Shown here piece after piece: positions 9,106-17,569 of a stretch of 64,000 nt of DNA. The notes under the pieces were generated by a model that was given only the letters and a program-made list of their open reading frames with translations, ran no database searches and had not been told where the DNA came from. The DNA is taken from positions 1 to 64,000 of the forward strand of contig NZ_VWRQ01000007.1 in NCBI RefSeq assembly GCF_008635795.1, written 5' to 3'. Source of the stretch: Paenibacillus tepidiphilus. GTDB lineage: Bacteria; Bacillota; Bacilli; Paenibacillales; Paenibacillaceae. The position numbers were made by a program, and so were the translations under genes. Each line of letters starts with the position of its first letter. Within the stretch, counting starts at the first letter, position 1.

Positions 9106-9846
9106 CTACATTTCGAGCGGCAGACGCAGCTTAAAGTGGGACCTGCTCGGCCCCGGCTGCTCCGCTCTCACGATTTTTCCTTGGACGATATTATAAATTT
9201 GCCCCTGCAGCAGTTCCGGATTTCCGTGATCGCCTTCCGCTTCGAAGGAGACCAGCACCTCGTCCCCATCCTGCGCAAAGCCGAGCCGGAGTATGCGGGT
9301 GTCGCCCTGCTGGGCGTTTCCGCTGTACTGGTAGGCTCTCACCGTCTGCATAATGACCGCAGTCAATTCCTCGCCGCTGGCCGGACTCAGCTTGTCCTCC
9401 AGCTGCAGGCCTTCCTCCACCTGCACGTCCAGCTCCAGATTGGTACGCAGGGTGCGGAAGGATTGCAGATAGAATACCAGGGACGGAACGCCTAGCTTCG
9501 CTATGCGGCTGTCCAGCGCGATCCGCTCTTTTATTCTTTCCACACATTGCAGCGATTTATCAGGCTTGCCCAGCCGGATATAGCCGTAAAGCACCTGCAG
9601 ATCGTTCATCCAGTCATGCCGGTGATGATTCAGTGTTCGGTTGGCCGCCTGCTGCAGTGTTCTCTCCTGTACACGCAGTTCCTCTTCAAAACGACGCCGG
9701 CTTAAATGGAAGCTACAAGCCAGCACTGCCGCTATCCATACAGCCAGCAGCAGGCAAGTGGCCAGAGAGGTATGCAGGTACACGAGGCCTAAAGGAATCA
9801 AAACGGATAACATGACTGCCCAGAGAATACTTTTCCAGGATTTCAT
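9106..9846 (-). CDS. spo0B: Spo0B-like sporulation phosphotransferase with N-terminal membrane segments
   Basis: 246 aa. The motif NHHRHDWMNDLQ (His at about residue 77) matches the phosphorylated histidine region of B. subtilis Spo0B, which passes phosphate from Spo0F to Spo0A. A degenerate kinase-like domain follows. Unlike the soluble 192-aa B. subtilis protein, it begins with two hydrophobic segments (about residues 8-24 and 29-46), so it is probably membrane anchored. The ATG at 9846 has GGGGAG five bases upstream. It lies directly before obg, as in Bacillus. The assignment rests on the His motif and position. Confidence 0.85.
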   Translation of the reverse strand: MKSWKSILWAVMLSVLIPLGLVYLHTSLATCLLLAVWIAAVLACSFHLSRRRFEEELRVQERTLQQAANRTLNHHRHDWMNDLQVLYGYIRLGKPDKSLQCVERIKERIALDSRIAKLGVPSLVFYLQSFRTLRTNLELDVQVEEGLQLEDKLSPASGEELTAVIMQTVRAYQYSGNAQQGDTRILRLGFAQDGDEVLVSFEAEGDHGNPELLQGQIYNIVQGKIVRAEQPGPSRSHFKLRLPLEM

Positions 9847-9926
9847 TCTTTCTCCCCGTCCCTCAAGTTCGCACAAAGGGTTGCGCGTTCAATTAATCAC
9901 CTCAGGTAAAGCGTATGCCATTTTCC

Positions 9927-9935
9927 AGTATAACA
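9927..9935 (-). promoter_or_regulatory. possible extended -10 promoter for spo0B-obg
   Basis: The minus strand reads TGTTATACT, an extended -10 (TGn plus TATACT), 81 bp upstream of spo0B and downstream of the rpmA terminator. No good -35 is seen. Confidence 0.4.
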
Positions 9936-10036
9936 CAGCCATTCCCTGCAATCATCAGCATCTCCGGGCCGCCGCCGGACTCTCATCCGTCTCCGCATTG
10001 CCCAAGGGATGGAAGACTCTGCCGCATCCATACTTC

Positions 10037-10068
10037 AAAAAAGCCCCCGGCACTCATGCCGGAGGCTT
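10037..10068 (-). terminator. terminator after rpmA
   Basis: A 12-bp stem (AAGCCTCCGGCA with TGCCGGGGGCTT, loop TGAG) runs straight into six T on the minus strand, 25 bp after the rpmA stop. It separates the ribosomal protein operon from spo0B-obg, at least in part. Confidence 0.88.
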
Positions 10069-10093
10069 AATCTGTGGTTAGGTTTATAAAAGC

Positions 10094-10405
10094 TTACGCT
10101 TCTACTGCCGCTGCTACCGGAGCGACATCAACCGGGTATACGCTCACTTTCTTGCGATCGCGTCCCCAACGTTCAAACTTCACTACGCCGTCCACGAGTG
10201 CGAAGAGCGTATCATCTTTACCGATGCCTACGTTCGTGCCCGGGTGGATTTTGGTTCCGCGTTGGCGAACCAGAATGTTACCGCCCAGAACCGCCTGTCC
10301 GTCCGCACGCTTCACGCCAAGACGCTTTGCATGGGAATCACGGCCGTTCTTTGTGGAACCTACACCTTTCTTCGAAGCGAAAAACTGAAGATCCAATTTC
10401 AACAT
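10094..10405 (-). CDS. rpmA: 50S ribosomal protein L27 (with cleavable N-terminus)
   Basis: 103 aa. The mature L27 sequence starts near [14 protein letters not shown]. Before it is the short leader [10 protein letters not shown], which in Firmicutes is removed by the protease Prp so that the L27 N-terminus can reach the peptidyl-transferase centre. The prp gene is immediately upstream, which fits. The start is the ATG at 10405, which gives the conserved [10 protein letters not shown]; the frame extends three codons further. Confidence 0.96.
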   Translation of the reverse strand: MLKLDLQFFASKKGVGSTKNGRDSHAKRLGVKRADGQAVLGGNILVRQRGTKIHPGTNVGIGKDDTLFALVDGVVKFERWGRDRKKVSVYPVDVAPVAAAVEA

Positions 10406-10423
10406 GTTGGTCAACCTCCTTCT

Positions 10424-10759
10424 TCAATTAATGACTTGCTGTATCTTAATATACTTCCCGTATGACTCTGCGATATCAGTGAGCATCACGACCATCGATT
10501 CCAGCAGCAGCTGGATCTTGGCGGAAACTTCAGGGTCAGTCACCGGAACCAGGGTTCCGCTGAGAAAACCGTCATCGAGTGAAGTCTCCAGAACAACGCC
10601 GGTCAGCCTTTCAATCGAGTTCACCGTTCCGAACGTTACCGTCGAAACGCCGGCGCACACGATATCCCAGCCTTTCTTTGCGTATTCCGCATGCCCTTTC
10701 ACAGTAAAGCCAACAATCGTACCCTGAGCGGATGTCCGCGTGATCCGTACGTTAATCAT
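10424..10759 (-). CDS. prp: ribosomal-processing cysteine protease Prp
   Basis: 111 aa. The family motif GHAEYAKKGWDIVCAGVS supplies the catalytic His (about residue 22) and Cys (about 34). Prp cuts the N-terminal extension of ribosomal protein L27, an essential step in Firmicutes that carry the extension. It sits between rplU (12 bp) and rpmA (18 bp), as in Bacillus, where the gene is ysxB. Confidence 0.95.
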   Translation of the reverse strand: MINVRITRTSAQGTIVGFTVKGHAEYAKKGWDIVCAGVSTVTFGTVNSIERLTGVVLETSLDDGFLSGTLVPVTDPEVSAKIQLLLESMVVMLTDIAESYGKYIKIQQVIN

Positions 10760-10771
10760 TAACGCACCTTC

Positions 10772-11083
10772 TTACGCCTGAATCTTCTCGATGGTTACTT
10801 TGGTGTACGGTTGACGATGGCCCTGCTTCTTGTGGTAGTTCTTCTTAGGTTTGTATTTGTAGACTACAACCTTTTGGCCTTTACCGTGTTTCTCAACCTT
10901 GGCCGTTACAGTAGCGCCGCTAACGAGCGGAGTTCCTGCAGTCAAACCGCCTTCAGTGGAAACAGCCAGGACACGGTCAAACGTTACGCTTGCACCGTCT
11001 TCGGCATTCAGCTTCTCAATGAACAATACGTCGCCCTCTTGGACCTTGTATTGCTTACCGCCAGTTTCGATAATTGCATACAT
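10772..11083 (-). CDS. rplU: 50S ribosomal protein L21
   Basis: 103 aa, complete. It starts [18 protein letters not shown] and ends with the basic [17 protein letters not shown] region, both typical of bL21, which binds 23S rRNA in the large subunit. GAGGAGGTG lies upstream of the ATG. First gene of rplU-prp-rpmA, with a promoter at 11216-11244 and a structured leader between. Confidence 0.97.
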   Translation of the reverse strand: MYAIIETGGKQYKVQEGDVLFIEKLNAEDGASVTFDRVLAVSTEGGLTAGTPLVSGATVTAKVEKHGKGQKVVVYKYKPKKNYHKKQGHRQPYTKVTIEKIQA

Positions 11084-11209
11084 TGTACTTGCACCTCCTC
11101 ATGTCTCAGACTCGCCTAATTCAGGTGGCGTAACCCGGGGGTCCCGCGCTTATCGTACCCGATCGGAGCGGTTACAGCATGTGCAGGAACAATAGAACCA
11201 GACACATAC
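11084..11209 (-). ncRNA. structured 5' leader of rplU (L21 leader-like)
   Basis: The ~126-nt untranslated leader contains GC-rich segments that can pair (CGCC with GGCG around ACCTGAATTA at about 11115-11135, and CGGGACCCCCGGG). Bacillus rplU is preceded by a known L21 autoregulatory leader, so this is a likely counterpart by position. The sequence match to that family was not computed. Confidence 0.45.
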
Positions 11210-11215
11210 TTAAAG

Positions 11216-11244
11216 AGAATAACACATTTATGGCATACCGTCAA
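11216..11244 (-). promoter_or_regulatory. promoter of rplU-prp-rpmA
   Basis: Minus-strand -35 TTGACG (11239-11244), 17-bp spacer, -10 TATTCT (11216-11221). It lies between the rng stop and the rplU leader. Confidence 0.78.
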
Positions 11245-11282
11245 TGCTTGATTCAAAATTAACAGGTCTGTGCAAAATCCCG

Positions 11283-12524
11283 CTATTCCAGCCAGGTCCC
11301 CACTTTGCCGGTTCCTCCGCAGCACTGGCAGATCACCGGAACCGCTCCCGCCGAATCATGCCTTGCCTTCTTGCGCGTCATCTCCAGAAGACCCAGCTGC
11401 GTCCAGCCGAGAATGTGCGTCTTCGTCCGGTCACGGCTGATTACTCCGCTGAGGCGCTCCGTGACGAGCTTGCGGTGTGCCTCCTGCTCCATATCAATAA
11501 AGTCGACGATAATGATGCCGCCGGTGTCGCGCAGACGGATCAGCCGTCCGATTTCCTCCGCGGCCAGCAGATTGGTACGGGTTACCGTCTCTTCCAGAGT
11601 AGCTCCCCCGGTATATTGCGCCGTATTGACATCAATGACCGTCAGCGCTTCCGTCTCGTCCCAAATCAGCGTGGCTCCGCCTTCCAGCGTAATCTTCCGG
11701 TTAAAGCTCCGGTGCAGCTGCTCCTGAACACCGTAAGCGCTGAAGATCGGCTCCGGACCGTTATACATGACCACCGGCTTGTAGCCTTCAGGAGCCATTT
11801 CGCGCAAAAAGGCTTCCGCTTCCGTAGCCGCAGCCGGGGAGTCAATCAGCAGCTCGTCGCGCTGGGGATTAAAGGCATCGCGTATAAACCGCTGGACAAT
11901 GCTAAGATCGCTGTGCAGAAGAGCAGGGGCTTCCGCCCTTTCTGCCCGGCGGAGAATTACCTCCCACTGCGTCCGCAGAAAGGACAGATCTCCTTCTACG
12001 GCATCCAGAGGTTCATCCTCGGACACCGTCCGCATAATAATCCCTTCTTCGCTCCGGCGCAAGCGTTCGCCGATACCCTTAAGCCGGGTACGTTCAGACT
12101 CGCGGGCAATCTTCTTGGAGACGCCGACGTATTCGGCATAAGGCATGTACACCATCCAGCGGCCCGGCAGCGTAAAGTGGGTCGTGACCCGGGCTCCTTT
12201 GCCGCCGCGCGGCTCTTTGCGCACCTGGACAATCAATTCCTGCCCCGGCGAGAGCAGCGTTTCGATCGACGGCTTCACCGCCGGCTGCTTCTCCAAATGA
12301 GGGTGAAGCACATCGTCTACATATAAAAAGGCGTTTTTCTTCTGCCCGATATCGACAAAAGCAGCCTGCATCCCCGGTAACACATTCATTACCCGGCCCT
12401 TGTAATAGCTGCCGACGAGCCCCTGCTCCTGGTCGCGCTCGGCCGCATACTCCACCAGTCTTCCATGCTCCAGAAGAGCCATCCGGGTAACATGCGGCGT
12501 ACAGTGAACGATCATTTGTTTCAT
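11283..12524 (-). CDS. rng: RNase E/G family ribonuclease
   Basis: 413 aa, the length of RNase G-type enzymes without the RNase E scaffold tail. An S1-like RNA-binding region (YYKGRVMNVLPGMQAAFVDIG) is followed by the catalytic DNase I-like region with the metal-binding aspartates in IDVNTA and IVDFIDME, and near the C-terminus a CQCCGGTG zinc-link motif. It should cut single-stranded 5'-monophosphorylated RNA. The ATG at 12524 has GAGGTG five bases upstream, preferred over the frame to 12560. It lies between spoIVFB and rplU. Confidence 0.93.
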   Translation of the reverse strand: MKQMIVHCTPHVTRMALLEHGRLVEYAAERDQEQGLVGSYYKGRVMNVLPGMQAAFVDIGQKKNAFLYVDDVLHPHLEKQPAVKPSIETLLSPGQELIVQVRKEPRGGKGARVTTHFTLPGRWMVYMPYAEYVGVSKKIARESERTRLKGIGERLRRSEEGIIMRTVSEDEPLDAVEGDLSFLRTQWEVILRRAERAEAPALLHSDLSIVQRFIRDAFNPQRDELLIDSPAAATEAEAFLREMAPEGYKPVVMYNGPEPIFSAYGVQEQLHRSFNRKITLEGGATLIWDETEALTVIDVNTAQYTGGATLEETVTRTNLLAAEEIGRLIRLRDTGGIIIVDFIDMEQEAHRKLVTERLSGVISRDRTKTHILGWTQLGLLEMTRKKARHDSAGAVPVICQCCGGTGKVGTWLE

Positions 12525-12597
12525 GGCTTCACCTCTGGTTTGATTCTTCCATCCTTCCATCGCCGTGCCGCGCTGTGCGCAAGTTATGGCAGCCGTC

Positions 12598-13440
12598 TCA
12601 CCTTCCGAAATACGAGGAAATCAGGCGCTGCTCCGGTACAACGGCGACTACGTCTTTGTTATCGTTCATGACATAAATAAAGTGATATTGATTCCGTTTA
12701 AATAGACGCAATATATCATCCAAAGGTTTCGCAGAAAAAGCGACAATCGGTCTGGCAGCGCTCCCTGACTGCAGATAACGCTCATAGGCCCCTTCCCGGT
12801 TCATCAGGAAAGCCATAAAACGGTAAAGCAGATTGCGCTGGTCCGTTATATTGGAATACAGCAGAAACGCACCGATCATCAGCAGGTTGAGGCGCAAGCC
12901 CCCGCCTGTTCCCAGCGGCAGCAGCGCATAGAGAATGACGAGCGCGCTGGCTGCAATGCTCACTCTGCCGCTCCACAGCAGTGTGAAATAATAGGGCGCC
13001 GCTATGCTTAAAGCAGCCTGTACGATTTTGCCGCCATCGAGGGGAAGGATCGGCAGCAGATTGAACAGGGCAATGATGACATTGGCCTGAATGAAGTAGT
13101 CCGGATAACCGCCGCCGACAATGCCGGCCTGCTGCAGTCCGGCCACCAGCGTAATCATAATCCCGTTCTGGAGCGGCCCGGCCAGCGCTATCCCGATCTC
13201 CCGGCCGGCGGTAAGCCTGCCATGGTCCTCGATAACAGCCACCCCGCCGAATGGCAGAAGCTGGACTGATTTGACGGAAGCGCCGGCCCACAGCGCCGCA
13301 CAGACATGTCCCATTTCATGGACGAAGACTATGGCGAATAAAGTCAACAGCTCAAGAAATTGTCCGGTCAGCACAGACAGCAGCATAATCAGGACAAAGA
13401 GCGGATGCAGTGACAGCGGAATGCCGAAGAGCCTAATCAA
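12598..13440 (-). CDS. spoIVFB: SpoIVFB intramembrane metalloprotease
   Basis: 280 aa. A polytopic membrane protein with the zinc motif HEMGH at residues 41-45 and the third ligand in NLLPILPLDGGK (Asp about 135). A C-terminal CBS-like region follows (LDDILRLFKRNQYHFIYVMND). SpoIVFB cleaves pro-sigma-K in the outer forespore membrane. The start is TTG at 13440, overlapping the spoIVFA stop by 8 bp (TTGATTAG), so the two are translationally coupled. It depends on SpoIVFA, encoded just upstream. Confidence 0.93.
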   Translation of the reverse strand: MIRLFGIPLSLHPLFVLIMLLSVLTGQFLELLTLFAIVFVHEMGHVCAALWAGASVKSVQLLPFGGVAVIEDHGRLTAGREIGIALAGPLQNGIMITLVAGLQQAGIVGGGYPDYFIQANVIIALFNLLPILPLDGGKIVQAALSIAAPYYFTLLWSGRVSIAASALVILYALLPLGTGGGLRLNLLMIGAFLLYSNITDQRNLLYRFMAFLMNREGAYERYLQSGSAARPIVAFSAKPLDDILRLFKRNQYHFIYVMNDNKDVVAVVPEQRLISSYFGR

Positions 13441-14281
13441 ACGAGACCACTTCGGCAGGGTCGATGTAAGTATTGTCTTTCAGTACGGCAAAAAACAGCA
13501 GCGGAACATCGAGTCCTTCCGTCTGCTGCAGCCAGCCGACAGCGTCCCCGCTCTCCACCCAGTCATCCGCCGCCAGCCGGGTGCCGCTCAAATGGCCATA
13601 CTCCGCCGTCAGGTCTCCGCCATGGCGGATTGTAACACGGATTCCGCCCTGCGGTTCCTTGGTAACGGATAATACCCGGCCCACATCAACACTCTTCACC
13701 GTAACGCTTTCATTTGAATCTTCCAGGGGCATAACTTCCACCCCCTGGCGGGCATTATCAAAGGGCCGGACGACAGTTCCGGAGACCGGCGTCTCCAGCT
13801 CATGCCTGGCGCTGACCTTCTCCGCAGGCGTGTCTTCCTCGCCGAACATCGGAATGAAGGATGGCGCTCCGTTAAAATGCTCCTCATACCACACCTGCAC
13901 CGCCGCGAAATCCATATCCCGGCTCAGCATGTCCGTGACAAAACCCTGCGCCCGCAGTGCCCAAGGCTGCTGCAGCGCAAATATCCCCCATACAGCCGCA
14001 AAGACCAGTGCGCTGGCGATGATCCGCCGCAGAAGTCCTGCCGTAAACCGCGGGTGGTCACCTCCGCCTTCATGCTCCCATTCGCGGCGGCGCTGCTTCC
14101 ATATGGCTTCAGGGTCCGGCTCGGGAGGACGGGTCCCTCCGCCTGCTCCCCACTCGCGGAAGCTTGCCGGCTGCTCCGGCAGTGTATGCAGCGGGGGCGT
14201 CTCCAGCCCTTCCTCGTTTTGAGTCAGCAGGCTGCGGATCCGTTCATCGCGGCGGCCTTTAATGCCTGATCTTTGTTCCAT
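13433..14281 (-). CDS. spoIVFA: SpoIVFA, regulator of SpoIVFB
   Basis: 282 aa. A charged cytoplasmic N-terminal region, one membrane segment near residues 85-105 (IIASALVFAAVWGIFALQQ), and a C-terminal LytM/M23-like domain. The usual peptidase HxH is absent (LLFFAV at that place), so the domain is probably not catalytic. SpoIVFA holds SpoIVFB inactive until SpoIVB cuts it. Two ATGs lie at 14287 and 14281; the second is preferred because GGAGGG sits six bases upstream. Confidence 0.88.
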   Translation of the reverse strand: MEQRSGIKGRRDERIRSLLTQNEEGLETPPLHTLPEQPASFREWGAGGGTRPPEPDPEAIWKQRRREWEHEGGGDHPRFTAGLLRRIIASALVFAAVWGIFALQQPWALRAQGFVTDMLSRDMDFAAVQVWYEEHFNGAPSFIPMFGEEDTPAEKVSARHELETPVSGTVVRPFDNARQGVEVMPLEDSNESVTVKSVDVGRVLSVTKEPQGGIRVTIRHGGDLTAEYGHLSGTRLAADDWVESGDAVGWLQQTEGLDVPLLFFAVLKDNTYIDPAEVVSFD

Positions 14282-14422
14282 GTCCATCCCTCCGGCGGGC
14301 TTGTTTTACTCCCATTTTATGAACCGGGGCATCGGCTTTAGAACAAGCCCTGACACCTTGCGCCGAAGGGTGGACGCGTATCCGGACTGTGCCGGAAGGA
14401 ATAGAGGGGACGAAATAAAACA

Positions 14423-14439
14423 ACCCCACACTGTGGGGT
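14423..14439 (-). terminator. second hairpin after minD
   Basis: ACCCCAC-AGT-GTGGGGT on the minus strand is followed by TTGTTTTATTT. It lies about 55 bp beyond a stronger terminator and would catch read-through before spoIVFA. Confidence 0.65.
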
Positions 14440-14483
14440 CTTTGCAGGATGCGGATTCAGAAGCTCTGCCGGGTTCCGGCAAA

Positions 14484-14522
14484 CAAAAAAAGTCCCGCCG
14501 CGGACTCTCCGCCGGCGGAACT
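14484..14522 (-). terminator. terminator after minD
   Basis: A 10-bp GC-rich stem (AGTTCCGCCG with CGGCGGGACT) enclosing a smaller one is followed by seven T on the minus strand, 32 bp after the minD stop. It ends the maf-radC-mreBCD-minCD operon. Confidence 0.87.
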
Positions 14523-14554
14523 TCAGACCCTGCTATGGGCCTCGGCGTCCATCT

Positions 14555-15349
14555 TTAGCCCATACCGAAAAATTTCTTGAATTTCTGAAATGCACCGGTT
14601 TTGCGGTCGAGCTGCATCAGCGGTACGGCATCGCCCAGAATCCGGCGGGCGATATTGCGGTAAGCAATGGCTGCCGAGGAGTCGGGGTTCATCACCGTCG
14701 GCTCACCGTTGTTCGCAGCCTTGATGACGAGCTCATCGTCCGGAACGATCCCGATGAGATCAATGTTAAGCACCTGCAGAATATCTTCAATATCGAGCAT
14801 ATCGCCGGCCTTCACCAGCCCCGGCCGGATACGATTGACGACGAGCTTCGGCGAATCGACATGCGACTGCTCTAGGAGACCGATAATCCGGTCCGCATCG
14901 CGCACGGCCGCATGCTCCGGCGTAGTGACGACGATTGCCTTGTCCGCACCCGCAATGGCATTGCGGAAGCCGTGCTCGATGCCGGCCGGACAGTCGATCA
15001 GAATATATTCATATTCCTTCTTCAGCTCAAGCACAATATCCTTGACCTGTTCCGGGGTCACAGAGGTCTTGTCCTTCGTCTGGGCCGCAGGCAGCATATA
15101 CAGTTCATCGAAGCGCTTGTCCTTGACCAGCGCCTGGTTCAGGCGGCAGCGCCCCTCGCATACATCCACCAGATCATAAATGATACGGTTCTCCAGCCCC
15201 ATTACAACATCCAGATTACGCAGTCCGATATCGGTATCGACCAGGCATACTTTTTTGCCTTGCAGAGCAAGCGCGGTGCCAATATTGGCCGTAGTAGTCG
15301 TCTTGCCGACTCCGCCTTTGCCCGAGGTTACGACAATCGCTTCTCCCAT
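14555..15349 (-). CDS. minD: septum site-determining ATPase MinD
   Basis: 264 aa. The deviant Walker A motif GKGGVGKTTTTAN at the N-terminus, DTDIGLRNLD, and DCPAGIE are all present, and the C-terminal FQKFKKFFG is the amphipathic membrane-targeting helix. MinD binds the membrane with ATP and, with MinC, blocks FtsZ assembly near the poles. It follows minC by 5 bp. No minE is present; rods of this group position Min through DivIVA/MinJ. Confidence 0.97.
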   Translation of the reverse strand: MGEAIVVTSGKGGVGKTTTTANIGTALALQGKKVCLVDTDIGLRNLDVVMGLENRIIYDLVDVCEGRCRLNQALVKDKRFDELYMLPAAQTKDKTSVTPEQVKDIVLELKKEYEYILIDCPAGIEHGFRNAIAGADKAIVVTTPEHAAVRDADRIIGLLEQSHVDSPKLVVNRIRPGLVKAGDMLDIEDILQVLNIDLIGIVPDDELVIKAANNGEPTVMNPDSSAAIAYRNIARRILGDAVPLMQLDRKTGAFQKFKKFFGMG

Positions 15350-15354
15350 GGAGG

Positions 15355-16014
15355 CTACACCCCTTTGAACACATTTAAACCTTGACGCATTTTTACTATA
15401 TTATGGATCTTATCGATTTGCATGGCGCCTTCCGTTAAATAAGCGAATTCCATACTGCTCTCCCGCTTCTCCCATTCATCCGGCGGGCGGCTGATGACAT
15501 CGGCAATCCGCAGTTGGGTCGGAGCGAGCAGGGAAGCGGCGATAATCGCCTCCTGATTGCCGCCTACCCCGGCATGGGCCATGCCTCTAAGCGCACCAAG
15601 AATATAAATATCCCCCGAACAGGTAATCGTTCCACCAGGATTGATGTCGCCCATAAACAGCAGATCTCCTTCATGATGCAGCACCTGGCCCGAGCGGACC
15701 ATCCCGCCCATCAAGCTGAAAGGAGACTTGTCCACCGTTTCCGGCTCCTCCAGCGCTTCCACCGTGCGGATCAGCAGATTGCCCTGGCCCTTGAGTATAT
15801 CCAGCACAGCGTTCTTCTGTTCTTCGGTTACCAGACGGCTGCCCAGTTTGACATCGACATGCACAATGGGGCCGGTCAAAATATTCTGGTGGCTGTGCTC
15901 CAGCTTATACCGCAGCTCACTTAGCAGTTCCTCAAAAGCGCACTTATCGTCCAGCAGGAATACCAGGCCGTCCTTGATGCCCTTAATCCTTATAAGATTG
16001 GATTTCACTGTCAT
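15355..16014 (-). CDS. minC: septum formation inhibitor MinC
   Basis: 219 aa. The N-terminal FtsZ-inhibiting domain is followed by the C-terminal beta-helix domain that binds MinD (GQVLHHEGDLLFMGDINPGG, GDIYILGALRGMAHAG). MinC is the FtsZ antagonist recruited to the membrane by MinD. A strong GGGGGGA lies seven bases before the ATG. It lies between mreD and minD in the conserved shape/division operon. Confidence 0.95.
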   Translation of the reverse strand: MTVKSNLIRIKGIKDGLVFLLDDKCAFEELLSELRYKLEHSHQNILTGPIVHVDVKLGSRLVTEEQKNAVLDILKGQGNLLIRTVEALEEPETVDKSPFSLMGGMVRSGQVLHHEGDLLFMGDINPGGTITCSGDIYILGALRGMAHAGVGGNQEAIIAASLLAPTQLRIADVISRPPDEWEKRESSMEFAYLTEGAMQIDKIHNIVKMRQGLNVFKGV

Positions 16015-16097
16015 ATGCCTGTCCCCCCATTCTCTTTCTTTCGTGCCCGCCGCGGTAAAATCCTTCTTTCCGCGCGAAAGAAATCCCTTAGGGGAGA

Positions 16098-16622
16098 TTA
16101 TGCATTCTCTTCCTTGCGCGTCTCTTTCTTCAGCAATTCCAACTGACGCCGGACCGGAATGTAAAGGACCAGTCCCATGGCGAAATGAAACAGCATCGTC
16201 GGAAGCATATGGTCGAGCAGCGCCCAGTTATAGGGAACCTGCGTCAGATTGAACACACTGTATATTGCGAACAGGATGCTGTCCTCCAGCAGGCTGCCGA
16301 GCAGCACTACCGTCATCATAAGCGGCAGCGGCGCCCGCGGGATCTGGAACACCAGTCCGATCAGGTAAGCCGACAGTCCCATCGCGAACGAGTGGGCGCC
16401 GAGAATCCGGCCGTAAAAAACGACGTCATGCAGCATGCCGAAGGCAAGTCCCAGCACCAGCGCCGTATGCCGGTGATGATAAACGGTAACGAACAGAAGT
16501 ACGATAAAGACGAGGTTCGGAATAATCCGCATTTGCCAGCTGTCGGGCATAAGCCAGGGGAGGATGGTGCCCTGGAGAATAAATAAGAGAAACAATAATA
16601 ATACCAGAACCGACCTGCGCAT
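16098..16622 (-). CDS. mreD: rod shape-determining protein MreD
   Basis: 174 aa, almost wholly hydrophobic with about five membrane segments. MreD is part of the elongasome with MreB and MreC. The start is the ATG at 16622, five bases after the mreC stop; the longer frame to 16673 would overlap mreC by 46 bp. The characteristic MLHDVVFYGRILG loop is present. Confidence 0.92.
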   Translation of the reverse strand: MRRSVLVLLLFLLFILQGTILPWLMPDSWQMRIIPNLVFIVLLFVTVYHHRHTALVLGLAFGMLHDVVFYGRILGAHSFAMGLSAYLIGLVFQIPRAPLPLMMTVVLLGSLLEDSILFAIYSVFNLTQVPYNWALLDHMLPTMLFHFAMGLVLYIPVRRQLELLKKETRKEENA

Positions 16623-16627
16623 CCTCA

Positions 16628-17497
16628 CTACTCCACACGCTCCTCCGTAAAGACGACAAACAGTTCTTTCCAATCCTGAAAATCAGCTGCCGGATCTATG
16701 ATTGCCGTAGAAGTATAACCAAACTGTCCAATCTTGACCTCTTTGACCTCTCCGATGGTCAGCCCGCGCGGGTATAAGCCACCGACCCCGGAGGAAATCA
16801 CGATGTCACCGACAGCGATGGGATCGCCAACCGGAATCTTGTTCATCTGCAGCATTCCGCTTTGGGTATCAAAGCCCTCGATCATCCCGAAGCTCTGCCC
16901 TTCCTTGTTCAGGACCGTGGCTGAAATAGCCGGCTGCGAGTTGGGATCGTTCACATCCATCATCGTCATCAATTTAACTGTAGACGTGAAATTGCTGACC
17001 TGGCTGATTACACCGACCAGACCTTCAGTTGAAACGACCGACATATTCGGCTTAATGCCGTCCTTTGAACCCAGATCTAAGACGATGGAATTATTGCTGG
17101 GCTCGGTCGTCAGACTGATGACCTGGGCAATGTACAGCTCGAAGTCATAGAGCTCCTTTTGAGCCTTTTTAAACTTCAGTTCCTCCATGTAACGTTCATT
17201 GGCGGCCTTGATGAAATTGTACTGCGCCTTCTCGCGGGTATATTGGGCTACCATCAGATGCAGCCGTTCGTTCTCCTCGGCCAGATCATGCAGGTTGGCG
17301 ATATCTTGGAACAAGCCCGCTACATATCCAGCGGGCTTGTAGAACAGATTTTGCACAAAACCGGTGGTGTCGCGGACGAAGTTCTCCGGCCAGGTCAGAG
17401 ACTTTCTCGAACCCAGACTGAACCCCATCAGCACGATAAAACTCACCAGCGTAATCAGCAATATAAACAGACGTTTATTGTTAAACAGCTTAAACAA
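16628..17497 (-). CDS. mreC: rod shape-determining protein MreC
   Basis: 289 aa. One N-terminal membrane segment (about 10-28), a coiled coil around residues 65-110, and the C-terminal beta domain with SKDGIKPNMSVVSTEGLVG and GVGGLYPRGLTIGEV. MreC links MreB inside with cell-wall enzymes outside. The start codon is TTG at 17497 with AAAGGGTG seven bases upstream; no ATG or GTG fits better. It follows mreB by 72 bp and precedes mreD by 5 bp. Confidence 0.94.
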   Translation of the reverse strand: MFKLFNNKRLFILLITLVSFIVLMGFSLGSRKSLTWPENFVRDTTGFVQNLFYKPAGYVAGLFQDIANLHDLAEENERLHLMVAQYTREKAQYNFIKAANERYMEELKFKKAQKELYDFELYIAQVISLTTEPSNNSIVLDLGSKDGIKPNMSVVSTEGLVGVISQVSNFTSTVKLMTMMDVNDPNSQPAISATVLNKEGQSFGMIEGFDTQSGMLQMNKIPVGDPIAVGDIVISSGVGGLYPRGLTIGEVKEVKIGQFGYTSTAIIDPAADFQDWKELFVVFTEERVE

Positions 17498-17569
17498 GTT
17501 TCAACACCCTTTACCAAGACGTATTTCTCCCATATCGGGGTTGACGTTCGCCAGGCTCTCCTACAACCT

